The translations under genes were made by a program, and so were the position numbers. Positions 46,222 through 58,461 of a DNA stretch of 64,000 nucleotides are shown here, piece after piece; position 1 is the stretch's first letter; every line of letters starts with the position of its first letter. Under the pieces are notes generated by a model. The model searched no databases. It saw nothing but the letters and a program-made list of their open reading frames with translations, and was not told the origin of the DNA. This DNA comes from Brachypodium distachyon (Eukaryota > Streptophyta > Magnoliopsida > Poales > Poaceae). The DNA is taken from the NCBI RefSeq assembly GCF_000005505.3, contig NC_016135.3, forward strand, positions 1,078,001 through 1,142,000, written 5' to 3'.

Positions 46222-46662
46222 TAATATTTCTGTGGCATGCCACTTTATTTTTAGCAATTTTGGTGTGTTTTTTAAACAAATGCGGGCTGTGTGCATATTT
46301 GGATGCAAGGTCTACTGAGCCAATTCTTCAGTAAGCAAAAAAGACTGAATTTAACTCCAGTAAAAAAGACTTGGACGACCTCCATCGACTGCCATTTGCT
46401 AGGATTTCTTGGATCTTTATTCAAACAGACCTCCACCAAGCATTCAAGCTCTAATTCTCTTCTTCTTCGAAGCCTAGCAGTAATTCCTAAGTCCTCAACT
46501 TACGCTAATTTAAGTACTCTCCAAAAAGAACAAAACCATTTACAGAACTAATTAACCACCATCAACAACAAAAAATGCAACTGCAAACAGAGAGGAAATT
46601 AACCAGCATTGTTCATCTGCTGATGTAGAAATTTTGGCATGCAACTGCATCTTTTGCTTGGT
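46222..46662. repeat. Duplicate of the receptor kinase 3' flank
   Basis: Collinear with 49795-50266, with long identical runs such as 'GCATTCAAGCTCTAATTCTC' and 'AAACCATTTACAGAACTAAT'. The similarity ends at 'CTTTTGCTTGGT', five bases from the position of the receptor kinase stop codon (50271-50273), so only 3'-UTR and flank were copied. It abuts segmental copy 2 at about 46670. Confidence 0.9.
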
Positions 46663-46978
46663 TTGACAAAACTTTGACCATCCATAGAAATTGTATCTTC
46701 TGCGGTCTGTAAAAAAATGATGAAAAGATGATTACCTTTGAACATGTTAATTAACTGTGAAGGCACAACATCCGTATATTGGAGTAGTTGTGAAATGCCC
46801 AATACAGACATTTGCTCTTTTTTTAGGACAATACATTTGCTCTTTTGGTGCCGATATTTATAATGTCACGCTGAGTGCACTAGAGACCTTTCAAGTGAAC
46901 ATCTAATATCGAGACTCCTTGTTCAGAGTGCTTGTATATATAAGAACAGCTTAAAGAGGTTCCCTGAATTATGAATAA

Positions 46979-47235
46979 TACTTTCTCTGTTCCAAATTAT
47001 AAAATGTTTAAGCTTTCAAACTTGTTAAATTTTGACCAGGTCTATAGAAAAATTTACTGACATCTACAACTCCAAATTATTTTTAGTAAATCTTTTAATA
47101 AGTATACCTTCATAGTATACTTATTTGATATTGTAGCTATTAATATACTTTATATAACTTTGGTTGAATTTTAAGAAGTTTGACTTAGAAGTTGGGAAAA
47201 TCTAGAAAATCTTATAATTTGAAACAGAGGGAGTA
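46979..47235. mobile_element. Stowaway-like MITE, long form
   Basis: TA-CTTTCTCTGTTCCAAATTA ... TAATTTGAAACAGAGGGAG-TA, 257 bp, the counterpart of the element at 44929 within segmental copy 2. Confidence 0.8.
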
Positions 47236-47769
47236 GTTTCCATTTAAATGTGATGGAAAATGAAGTGAAAAGGCAATACTTTTCCATACTTTCTTGGTTC
47301 TGCCGGTCAGAATATGCTGCCCTTCGATATATTACACCTCAGTAAATTTATCAACTACCTCTCAGTACAAAGGTACTTGGCTCTCTTCCGTGTTCTGGTT
47401 TCCATTTTCAACTACTGTTCTTATCTGATACCTTTCACACTATAAGCCCAAGATGCCTTATGCACTAGGACTAAATGGTGCAAAATCATGGGAAAACATT
47501 CAGCTATGGCTACCTTAAGTCCTTAACCCTATTAAAAGTTCTCTTTCAAAATCATGGGAAAACCAAGATAACTGATCACTCAAAGTTTTTCTCTCCAAAG
47601 TTGCAGTGTGGATGGAAATCCGCAACAAAATATAGTACGAATAATGATGTGAAACAATAGGTTTTATGGAACCGCGCTTTTTTTTTGTGGGAACGTTTTT
47701 TCTCCGTTCTTAGTTCAACTTCACATTCTCGGTTCAAAATTCCCTGCTCCTTTATCTTTGGCACTTTAT

Positions 47770-48077
47770 AAGTTCAACAGTGTTTTGGCTTTCCTACTTC
47801 CTGCGCACCTGCGGGAACCTATGGCTATTGGATGCAACCGGCTGGAAATGGTGTTTCGGGATATCTTCAACCGGGCTGGCTGACGGTGTACTAGACGCCT
47901 TCAATTATAATTTCGTTATGATTGATGTTTTTTGCTGGCTTATTCTTGTATCCTCGATCGCGAATCGGTGATCTGTAAGACCTAATTTTTATAACTTTGC
48001 AATAAAAAAGGCTGTGTGCATCGATTGATGTAGAGGCCGGGGTGTTGACCCCGAAAAAAAAAAGTTCAACAGTGTTT
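47770..48077 (+). mobile_element. 5'-truncated LINE with perfect 16-bp target duplication
   Basis: AAGTTCAACAGTGTTT occurs at 47770-47785 and 48062-48077. The 276 bp between end with the common grass LINE tail (AATAAAAAAGGCTGTGTGCA, then 'AGAGGCCGGGGTGTTGACCCC') and an A-rich tail. The 5' part is non-coding LINE 3' UTR. The identical duplication indicates a recent insertion. Confidence 0.92.
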
Positions 48078-49794
48078 GCGGTGATTTATGTTGCCATCAA
48101 AAGAAAAACGAAGAAGATAGTGAAGCCTAAAATATAATTATGTATAGCACTACTACTAAACACAAAATGAGAAAACTAATTCTAGTGATTTTCCTTAAAT
48201 TCGCCCATAAAGTAGTTCCATCAATAATAACTTCCATGGTAGTTTGTTATTTCACCTGAACTGGATACAGAGTCACCATTGAAAATTCCTTAAGGTACAT
48301 GTTGTTCTTAAATCATGTTTAACAGGTAATTGCCTCAAGTTCTAGAATGTTATAAGAGAAGCATATCCAGACATTCAACTGATTTCAAATTTTGATGGTT
48401 CATGTATACCAATTGATTATCCTGCTGATATGGATGACTTCCATTAGTTTTTATGCTAATTTCAACTGGTTTCAAACTGTGATAGTTTTTATGCTAATCT
48501 CCTCTGTTTAAACTACCGTTATTTGTCACCACCTGTTCAGCTTTTACCTTCACTACCAGGTTTTGAAATGCTGTTTCTATAAGGTGTTGTTAGAGGAGGG
48601 TCGCCCCTGGCTGCCTTGTTCGTGTAGGTCTACACAGACTCTAAAGTTTTGTTTAACATGAAGGAATAAGGATGCATTTGATACAAGATCTTGTCACTGG
48701 CACAAGGTATATCATATATGCCTCACTTCGTATTGTATGGATTACCTTAACTATACTATTTGTGGGAGAAATGCATGTGGAATGTCCTTTAAAATTTTCT
48801 GTTTCCTTACAATATTATCTATCTTTCACTGTCAGTGAAGCACCTTCTGATTCTTTGTTTTCTCGAAAAGGAGGAGATTTCTGGATCCAGCCTCTGCATC
48901 AACAAATGCACACAGCCAAAGCGCCATGTGATTTACTTGGCTTATCTTCACTGTTGTTCGCCGCTCTCTCTTATCAGAATTTTATGGCAGGTTGCAAAAG
49001 CAGTAGAGGTCCTGACTCATGAATGATGATTACTCTGTAGATTTTTATTTTTTTGAAAAAGAGGATAAAAACCCTCGGCCTCTGCATCGACTGATGCACA
49101 CAGCCATACTACGTAGATAGTGAGACAGAATCTTAACCCTGAACTGAGCATTCAGAGTTGAACCAGATCCAGCTTAGCTCTAGTTTCCGTGAAGCCACAG
49201 CATGACAACCTTTGAGCATAACTATTTTGGCCTATTGCAAGAACAACGAGAAACCTGCAGAACCTTTCTTCAGTTAGAAGAAGCGTGTTGTACACGAAGG
49301 CTTTGTGTGGGCAATTGGTCGAGAATCTGGGATATAGTTTCTTGATTGGAAACATGGTCTGAAGAATTTGAACATGGGATTTAGTTTCAAGGAGATGGTC
49401 TAAGGAGACGGTCTGAAGATTTGAACCTGTAATTCCATTTTACTTGATTGTAGTTTATTTTTTGAATGGAAATTACTCCGTAAGACACATTCTCAAGGCC
49501 AGAATCACACCTACAGCAGATGCGACTGCCACCAATTTCATCTAACTTTTGACTGCTTGATTCGATCTATCTATATGTGCTAGTAGTAATGTTTTTGATA
49601 TGGTGGTGGTGAATTGTTGTGTAAGCTTCAGCAAGTGAGGTAGTCTTTCTAGTAGCTCCAGGTAGCTGTTGATCATATTTTGTACTTATAGAACTGTAGC
49701 ATCCTGGCCCAAGCTTAATAGGACTGATAGAATACTCATATCAACAAGGTATACTTTTTTTTCAAATAGCCCGTCCGAAAGGAACTTAAATTAT
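48078..49794. other. Intergenic with two LINE tail fragments
   Basis: Minus-strand LINE 3'-end fragments lie at about 48855-48925 and 49050-49112. Both contain 'GATGCAGAGGC', preceded by 'GCTGTGTGCAT' in minus orientation. No gene is supported. Confidence 0.45.
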
Positions 49795-50270
49795 CATGAT
49801 GGCTAATCTTTCTTTGGCATGACACTTTATTTTTCCGGCAATTTTGGTGTTTTAGTCATAACGTTGAATTTGGAACAAATTCAGGATGTGTGCATATTTG
49901 GATGCAGAGGTCAGGGACCCAGTTCTTCCATCGGCAAACAAAAATAGAGACTGAATTTAACACCAGCAAGGAAACATGGACGGGCTCCATCCATTTGCTA
50001 GGATTTCTTGGATCTTTATTCAAACAGCAGACCTCCATCAAGCATTCAAGCTCTAATTCTCTTCGTCTTCGAAGCCTAGCAGTAATTCCTAAGTACTTAA
50101 CTTACACTAATTTAAGTACTCTCCAAAAAGAACAAAACCATTTACAGAACTAATTAACCACCATCAACAACAAAAAAATGCAACCGCAAACAGAGAGGAA
50201 ATTAACCAGCATTGTTCATCTGCTGATGTAGAAATTTTGGCATGCAACTGCATCTTTTGCTTGGTCTGAA

Positions 50271-53200
50271 TCAGCCAAATGGTGACTTGGCCTTTGATGA
50301 GGAGTAGAGGGCAGACAAGCTGCTGCTGTTGCTGCTGCTCCCGGGGCCTTGCCGGTATGGCGGTGTGCTCGACGTCGACGTAGTGGCCTTCGTTGTCACT
50401 GGCATTGTCGCAGCGGCATTGGTAGGCAATTCGCCGCCGCCGCCGCCGCCACCCTTGAGCAGCAGGACGTCGACCTTGGCGTACTCCTCGCGCTCGAGCC
50501 GGATCTCCTTGAGCAACGCTGCGACATCCTTCATCGTCGGGCGGTCATCGGGCGTCGGGCTAACGCAGAGCAGCGCGACACCCATGACCTGCAGCATCTC
50601 CTCCACCTCCGTGTCGGACCGCCCCCGGAGCGCCGGGTCGAGCACGGCAGCACCGCCCTTGTGCCGGCGCACCCAGTCAACCACGTGCTGTCCATCCGGG
50701 ATCGTCGGGTCGATGGGCTGCTTGCCTGTCAGCACCTCCAGCACCACCACCCCGTAGCTGTACACGTCACTCTTCTCCGTGATCTTCATCATGTATCCGT
50801 ACTCTGCATTCCATCATCAAATCAAATCAAATTGCTCATCAGTCAGTTTGAGAATTTTTTATCAGATTGTTCGTCAAATTTGAATTGCCTGCATCTTAAT
50901 TGACATACCTGGGGCGATGTAGCCGTATGATCCGGCGACCGTGTTGGAGGACCGGCCGAAGTTGGCATCGTCGTCGACGAGCTTGGCGAGGCCGAAGTCG
51001 GCAATGTAGGGCTCAAAGTCGAGACCGATGAGGATGTTGTTAGCCTTGATGTCGCGGTGCACGATGGGCGGCGAGCAGTCATGGTGGAGGTACGCCAGCC
51101 CCTGCGCCGACCCCAGCACTATCCGGTACCGGACGTCCCACTCAAGCTGCGCCCCGCCGCCGCTGCCGCCATTGCTGCCGCGCTCGTGGAGCACGGCGCC
51201 GAGGCTACCGTTGGGCATGTAGTCGTACATGAGTAGCCTGGTGCTCCGGTTCCAGCAGCATCCGAGGAACCTGACGATGTTCTTGTGACGGATGGTACCC
51301 AGCGTGCGCACCTCCGCCGAGAACGAGTCCCTGCCGGCGTCCTTGCCCATGATGTCGGCGGCGGCGGTGGTGGCGGGCCAGAGCTTCTTGACGGCGATGG
51401 TCTCGCCGGAGTCGAGGCAGACGCGGTAGACGACCCCGTGGACGCCCTTGCCGATGACGTTGGCGTCCACGAGGCTCCGCACCACCTGCTCCACCGAGAA
51501 GCTCACCTTCTGGAACGGCGTGAACTGCCACGGCCAGCCCCCGCCGCCCTCCGACTCGCTGCCGCTGCCATGGCCGCCGCCTTTCCCGGCCATCTTCATC
51601 TGCCGAGCTCTCAGTATCCCGATCATCCCGACCACCATGGCCACCGTCGCAGTCACCAGCAGCGCGATGGCCAGCTTCAGCCGGCGCACACGCGCCTCAT
51701 CGCCTTCTTCCCCGTCTCCGGCACCGCCATTCCTCCTGAAGCAGACGTCGCCGCCTGTCGTGCAGAGCCCGGCGTTCCCGGCTAGCAGACTCCCCGGCGA
51801 CAGCTGCCGGAACAGCTTCGTGTCCGGGAGGTACCCCGTGAAGTTGTTGTGCGAGACATTGAGCGTGACCAAATTCTCCAGCCCGGCCAGCGGCATTAAC
51901 CCGCCGCCGAGCGCGTTGTATGAAACGTCGAGCACCGAGAGCTTGCCCAGCTGCGAAATCTTCCCCGGGATCGGTCCCGTGAGCGAGTTCCGGCTGAGGT
52001 TGAGCGCGATGTCGAGCCCGTCGAGGTTGCAGAGCTCGTCGGGGATCCCGCCGGAGAAGCCGTTGTCGCTGAGGTCGAGGAGCTCGAGCGCGCCGCACTT
52101 GCCCAGCGCCGATGGAATCGGCCCAGACAGCGCGTTCCCGGCGAGGACGAGACGGCTGAGGGATTCAAGCTTCCCGAAGGATTCCGGGAGAGCGCCCGTG
52201 AGCTTGTTGTGCGAGACGTCGAGCTCCTGGAGCCCGCGGACTCCGGCGAGGGATTCCGGGAGAGATCCGGTCAGCGTGTTGTTGCTGAGGTCGAGCATCT
52301 GGAGCTGTTGGCAGAGGGAGATCTCGTTGGGGATGGAGCCGCCGAGATTGTTGCTGCCGAGGTCGAGGAAGACGACGCTCTTCATCCCGGCCACGGCGCG
52401 CGGGATGGAGCCGGCGATGCGGTTCCCGGCGAGCCGGAGCCGCACGAGCTTCTCCGCCTTCCCGATCTCCGGTGGGATCACGCCGGAGAGATCGTTGGAC
52501 AAGATCAGCAGCTTGGTGAGGTTCTTGAGCAAGAAGAGCCCCGGCGGGATGGCGCCCGTGAGGCGGTTGTGGGAGAGGTCGAGCGCCTGGAGGCTCGCCA
52601 TGGCCGCGAGCTCCGCAGGGATCTTCCCCTCGAGCCGGTTCTGCCACGCGAAGAGCACCTGCAGGTTAACTAGATTCCTCCCGAGCTCCGGCGGGATGAG
52701 GCCGGAGATCTCGTTGGTGTCGAGCTGCAGCTGCACGAGCGACGTGGCGTTGGCGAGCGCGGCGGGGATGGCGCCGGTGAGGTTGTTGTCGCTGAGCATG
52801 AGGTCCTGCAGCGCGGGCAAGCGGCCGAGCTCCGGCGGGATGGCGCCGGAGATGGAGTTGATGGAGAGGTCGAGGGAGACGAGGCTCGACAGCGCCCCGA
52901 AGGTGTTCGGGATTGGGCCCGTGAGGGAGTTCTGCCATAGGAGGAGTTTCTGGAGCTTGCCCAGCTTCCCCAGCTCCGGCGGGATGGGGCCGGATAACGA
53001 GTTCTCGTAGAGGTAGACGTCGGTGAGGTTCCCGCAGCCGCCGAGCTCCGGCGGGATAGGGCCGGAGAGCGAGGTGGTGTAGATGGATAGCGTCGCCAAG
53101 CTGCCGAGCTTGCCGAAGGACGGCGGGATCTGGCCGGAGATCTTGGTGTCGGCGAGGCCCAGCACGGCGAGGTTGGAGAGCGCGGAGAGGGAGTCCGGGA

Positions 53201-53873
53201 TCTCGCCGGAGAGCTCGTGGTTGCCCCCCAAGCGGAGGGATTCCAGGAGCCGCAGCTTCCCCAGCGACGGCGGGAGCTCGCCGGAGAGCCGGTTGTCGAA
53301 GAGGAACAGCTCCCTGAGCGACGGCGCGAGGTCACCAGGGATGGGGCCGGTGAGCTGGTTGGAGTTGAGGATGAGGGATTCGAGCGCGGTGGCGTTGGCG
53401 AGCGAGGCGGGGATCTCGCCGGAGAGCGAGTTGGCGCTGAGGTCGAGCGTGGCGAGGCGGCGGCACTGGGAGAGGTCCTCCGGGACGCCGCCGGTGAGGT
53501 TGGAGTCGGAGACGACAAAGGAGGCGAGCCATGGCAGCGCGGCGCAGAGACCCGCCGGGAGGGGCACGGCGAGGTGGACGGACTGGAAGGCGACGCCGGT
53601 GACGGCGCCGGCGGGGGAGCAGGTGATGTGGGACCAGTTGCAGGGGGACGGGGACGACGGCGACCAGTCCGGCGGGCGCGCCGGCGAGGCGGACAGCCAT
53701 GAGGACAAGAAGGCGGCCTCGGAGTTTGGGCTAGAAGCGGAGTCCGTTGTGGTGACGAACAAGAAGAAGAAGAGGTTGAGTAAGATGAGGAGGAAGAAGA
53801 AGAAGTTGTGCTTGTGCTGAAGATGCATTGGGCTTGGGGTCGCCGGCAACAATGGCAATGGCAGCAGCAGCAT
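50271..53873 (-). CDS. LRR receptor-like kinase, RCH1/RGI type (subfamily XI)
   Basis: Two exons: 50909-53873 and 50271-50803, joined across a 105-bp GT-AG intron that falls inside the APE motif (IAP|EYGYMMK); total 1165 residues. A hydrophobic N-terminus acts as signal peptide. The first in-frame ATG is 53873; ATG 53828, just before HLQHKHNFFFFLL, is the alternative. A paired W/C cap (CNWSHITC) precedes about 20 or more leucine-rich repeats (residues ~110-690), followed by a membrane span at about 728-752 (LAIALLVTATVAMVVGMIGI). The kinase has GKGVHGVVYR, IAVKKLW, HRDIKANNIL (~936) and DFGLAKLVDDD (~959), so it is an active RD type. It matches Arabidopsis RCH1/RGI2 closely from memory. In that species these receptors bind RGF/GLV peptides with SERK co-receptors in root meristems. 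Peptide specificity here is an inference. The coding sequence is GC-rich, as in many grass genes. Confidence 0.95.
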
Positions 53874-53949
53874 CAAAAACCGTGCTGGTGCTCTTGTTTG
53901 GAGAGAAGCAGCAGCTCGATCCTCCTTGGCCTTGCTTGGGGCAGTGCAC

Positions 53950-54120
53950 AATATTACACTAAGCTAAGCTAAATTACAGTAAGCTTGGGAGCATGGCGAA
54001 GATCTCTATGGAGATGGAATGCCATGAGGTTGTGTTCTTCTTTCTCTATCTCTATCTCTCTCTCTCTTCCTCAAAACTCTCAAAGGTGTTTGCTTGTGTC
54101 CTGGGCGTGCTTTGCTTGAT
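53950..54120 (-). promoter_or_regulatory. 5' leader of the receptor kinase gene with CT/GA tract
   Basis: A (CT)n-type tract at 54041-54070, read as GAGAGAGAGATAGAG on the minus strand, lies about 170-200 bp above the start codon. Such tracts are common in plant 5' leaders and core promoters. The transcription start cannot be fixed from sequence alone. Confidence 0.4.
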
Positions 54121-56551
54121 GAATGGTGGTGGGTTCTTGCTTGCTTCGATGCAGCACCTAGCATTGGGTTTCTCCAACAAAACTTTTGTTGCTGCTGCTG
54201 GTCTCTCTCCCCATTTCTTAATCCTCCCTCTTGGTTTGAAGTGTGGTACGCATTGGAGGGAGGGAAGAAGAGAAAAGAAATCAGGTGTGGCACTAGCACT
54301 GACAAGCAAGGAGGCCGGGGAGCTTAATTAGCACTGACCTCTTTTACTACAACTCCCTGCTTTGATTAACTTTGTTCTTTCTACACCACCAACTCTGAAG
54401 GGGAAGCGAAGGCTGAGGTTTAGGCACGAATCTAGATGCACCTCGGCTGGTCTGATTGTGCGGTCCGGATGTTTCTGTTAGCTTGTTGTCACTGGGTTAG
54501 TTAGATACTAGGGTTTAGTACTAATTTGTTGGTGAAGGCATATGTGTGTAGTTGGTGAGTGAAGCAAATTCCTCATGGCTGTTTTCTTTTTCCTTTTGAA
54601 GCGGCTTTGATCATTAGCAAGTGGAGTACTCTACAGTAGTACCAAATAGAAATTGCTTGCTCAAATGGACGGCAAAACTAGCATTTAAATTCCACAAAAT
54701 GTGGGAGAAAAGAATTTACATAGTTCTAGTCGTACTTCTTTAAAATGGAAATTTGAAGTGTTTCCCACAGACATTTGACCTTGAGTTGTTGCCTTTAATT
54801 AATTTATTTCTTCCATGTTTCTCTCTCTATATAAGCGGGCTTTGATACCAGCTGGGTGAGCAGTTCCATTTTCCTTAAGTGATAAGTACACCAGGCCCAC
54901 GTTTGAGTAAAAAGAAGATGATGGGGAAAACAGCAAAATTATCTGTGTCATTTCATTTCTGAATGCTAAGCTGATTCCCATCCTAGTCCTAGAAAGAAAA
55001 GTAACAGCATAGAGATGTCAAGATGCCAAAGTAACAGCATGGGTTTGTACTGTACTTACTACTGCATTGGATCACGCAGGCAGCACAGCAGCCTAAACAA
55101 GATCAATTAGTTAATTCATTAGTGCTGAAACAGATAGCACACCAACGAGTGATGCAAAACGCCGCTATGCGAGAGATTATCAGCTTAATTTTTTTCAAAG
55201 CCATGCTCTCAGCATCTCACTACTCCTGTGCAGCTTGATAATCTAGGAGAAGAAACTGTTGGGATGGGCGAAGAATGGACGGCTGGGATGGCTTGATGAT
55301 GATGCCTCTCGACATGGAGCATCTATGCACAGTGAGACAGCCTTGCCAGGGCAAGGTATTAAGTACTTCAAATTAATTAACAGGTTAGAGGGAAAAAAAT
55401 GTTACTCTCTAGCTAGTAGATGTCAAAAGGTTAAAACAAATGTTACAGTTCAGAGTGAAGATGGAGTGGTGTGGGCGACTGACTTATGGCTAGAGGTGCA
55501 TGGTTACTTTAATTCATAACAGCTTTTCACCACGTTAGCTGATACCTAATTAACCCTCAGTGTCTAATCTAGTCTTTGAATTGACAGTGTTTACACTAGC
55601 TAGAGTAATCTCTAGCCCTAGCTCTCGTTTTCTAACCTTACACCCGTTGAATAATGGTGTACTAAATTAGTACTAACAATCTAGGGCTTTGGACCTTGTG
55701 GTTGCCTATTTAAATTGGGGCCACACGTTAGCCTGCGTCTGGCCGATTACTCCTCTACCAGAGTCAAAATTGTGACCCAAGAAAAGCATCTCGAAGCGTT
55801 TTGTGATTAGGAATTTTATGGGTTTCTTTTGAGGCATGGTGTCGAGCAGAAGCAATTGCGTCAAGTATGACTAGCTCGTGGTACGGTTGGAAAGATGTAT
55901 AGCCCTTCGTTGTTCCGAAAAATATAGGGCACATTATTGATAAACATAGGATAAGAGTCTCTTAACCTTTTAGGTCCTTGGGTGCGTTCTTGTTAGTCTC
56001 GTGCGACAAGTATGTAAAAACTGTGTGTTGGGTGCACCGCTGTTTCGTTATCTCTTGATAGTGGAGCACGATCGTATGATCGTTTTTTTTATAAAAAAAA
56101 GGATAAGAGTCTCTTTGATTTGTAACATCCAATCTTTGTGAGTCAAACGGACAACGTAAGCAAATTTTAGGATTCAAATCCTCCAAAAAATTTAATGCGT
56201 TTCCTTTGAATCAAGAGAGCACTTAAGAAGATACTTTCATGGAGTTTCATGGAGCTAAAGATAACATGTGGCTCTGTCTAGAAACATGTGAAAAATGGTA
56301 ATTTCTCCAAAATTAGTGTGTTCCAAATTAGGGAAGCATAGTGTTGTTGTTTCTGCCTGAGGAAAGGGAGTACTATACTTTTTCTTAAGATCAAAAGGGA
56401 GTTCGAGACTTGCTCAAGGGTATTTTTATACGGATTTACAAGGAACGAACTTTCGGTTCTTAGTCTTCTGAAGCGAACGCATTTATATGGAGAAGACAAC
56501 AAGAGAGTTTGAGAGACCAAAATGACGATGCAGGGTTTGATTTGCAAGATA
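54121..56551. other. Intergenic, no gene supported
   Basis: Upstream region of the receptor kinase gene. Short open frames without family features. No clear repeats. Confidence 0.35.
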
Positions 56552-57278
56552 AAACCAAGAATATGACAACATGGCACTGGTCCATCATTGTTAATCCCCT
56601 ATCTCGAAGTCACCACATGCGACTCCAAACCCTAGCCTGAAACCTCACCATCTTCAGTCCCGACCTTCTTTGTGGCGGTGGGGTTTTTCCCGTGCTCTTG
56701 CTTGCCCTTCCCCACATGGGAATTGCCAGCATGCGCCTAGTCATGTAAGGGGTTTTCCTCGGCGGCTCGGTGGTGGTGGGTGTTGCTAAGGTGGCTTGGG
56801 GCAGGATTATGATGTCCTTGTTGCTATGGCAATCGGCACTGCCACTCGTCGGTGATAGTGTGGTGCTTCCTTCTCTATACGACGGTGGGCGAATGCGACA
56901 AGATGCTTCCCAACCTCTAGTCTGCCGTGGATCCGTTGTCGATGGTCTTCGGGGGTCGGGTCAAATCTCTGCTCAGCAGCGACTGATACGAACAAAGGTG
57001 ACGCTTGTGGACGCCATTACCTCCTAAGAGACATTCTATGAGCTTTGTGCGGCTGACATTAACACTTGTGGTTCATCAAACCTCAGATATTTCGTTCCTC
57101 GTACTATTCAAGGTTCATGGTTAGTTAGGACTCCAGATCATAGTCACTGATGAACCGATGATGGTCATGTTTTGCAATGCTCCTATGGTCAATATTTTAT
57201 TTTGTTCGTATCTCGATCAATGCTTTATTCTTAATAAAATGAAACGATTTGTTTGAGAGAAAACTAGGAACGTGACGA
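56552..57278 (+). mobile_element. Old non-autonomous retroposon with decayed target duplication
   Basis: The body (about 56571-57259) begins near AACCCTAGCCTGAAACC and ends 'TTCTTAATAAAATGAAACG' and GAGAGAAAA. The flanking 19-mers at 56552-56570 and 57260-57278 agree at 14 positions, and all five differences are transitions. That pattern fits an ageing target duplication. In structure it resembles the retroposon at 22.9 kb. No coding domain. Confidence 0.6.
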
Positions 57279-58461
57279 AGTTTTTTTGTTTCAGCCACCT
57301 GCTTGCATTTTAACCAGAGATTCGCTATTTAAACAGGTTCCGTGACACTCGGCTTACAGGGTGTTATTTCCCTAAAAGTGCTCTTAATTAATACTAGAAC
57401 TGGGCCAGCTGACCAACTTCTAGTTCTAGTTTACCTATTTGCACAAAAAATGGGTTTTGTGGTGTCACTTGATGGGTTAGGTCATGCTAGTTCCTGGTTT
57501 TAAGGAATTAAAGGACGTGCTGACACTGATTAAAGCTTGGGATGGGGGCCCCATTGGACGGCCGGATGTTCTCCTGGGACAGAGACAAGACAGCGCGTGA
57601 GATCAATCCACCCGTTCAAGCATGCCGGGGACCCGCTCGTGTGCATTCAAGACACCATGATTTGGTTCAACGAGTTAAGACCCACAGCATTTGCACAAGA
57701 TTGACGCATCCAAGGCCATGCAAATTCGATTGTTTGACCAGCTTAATTAGAAGAAGGTGATATTCATTTTTCAACAGCATTACACGACAGATTGTTTTTT
57801 TTGGTATTTTATACCAGAAAAAAATACGGAGTAACATATTGCTAGTACGTATTATACGAAGGCCCTTGGTGTATAGCTGGCCTGGTGTTGTCATGGTTTT
57901 GGTTTCAACGTACTCCAAACCTCAAGAACTGATCTAATTAGGCTGCGGTTGCAGAGAATCATGATCGATCGGTGTGGGTAACAGGGCGATGGAATGGATC
58001 GAGATGCCAAGATCGACAAGACATGCTCCATTTCAAGATTAAACTGTTAAAACCCCAAGAGTTAATCGGATCACGGGGCGCATGTGGATGCATGTGTACG
58101 TCCACCCAGCTGTGAAAATTCTTCAGATTACTGACACGGTGCCACTAAATTACTTGGTAACTAATAGCTATGCAGCCCTGCAGGTACAAAGCGAGCAGGT
58201 TTACTCTCCCCGAACAAAGAGTTCTACTAGTAGATCCCAATGCAATGGCGCCCAAACTTATTTTCTAGATCCAAGTAGCTCTGCTCCATGGTTAATCAAG
58301 TTTTTACCGCAAGAGATGCTTAATTGTACGGATAACCATTTTTTTTACTTCATATTTTGTAGCTTTTGGACAGGATCACCTGCTTGGTGCAAATAAAAAA
58401 CGGGATCTATAACGGGAGAACGTGCGCGCTCGTGCTACTTTCTCTTGATTTTGTCATTAGT
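57279..58461. other. Intergenic, no gene supported
   Basis: Nothing recognisable on either strand. Confidence 0.3.

Noticed and set aside
51448..53010. A 520-codon plus-strand open frame opposite the receptor kinase
   Set aside because: It is the antisense shadow of GC-rich LRR codons. Low-complexity Ser/Arg/Pro content, no family motif.
52670..53518. A 282-codon minus-strand frame overlapping the kinase exon
   Set aside because: An out-of-frame reading of the LRR repeats, Ser/Pro/Arg repeats only.
53951..53951. An upstream start for the receptor kinase
   Set aside because: The codon there is TTG, not ATG. The first in-frame ATG is at 53873.
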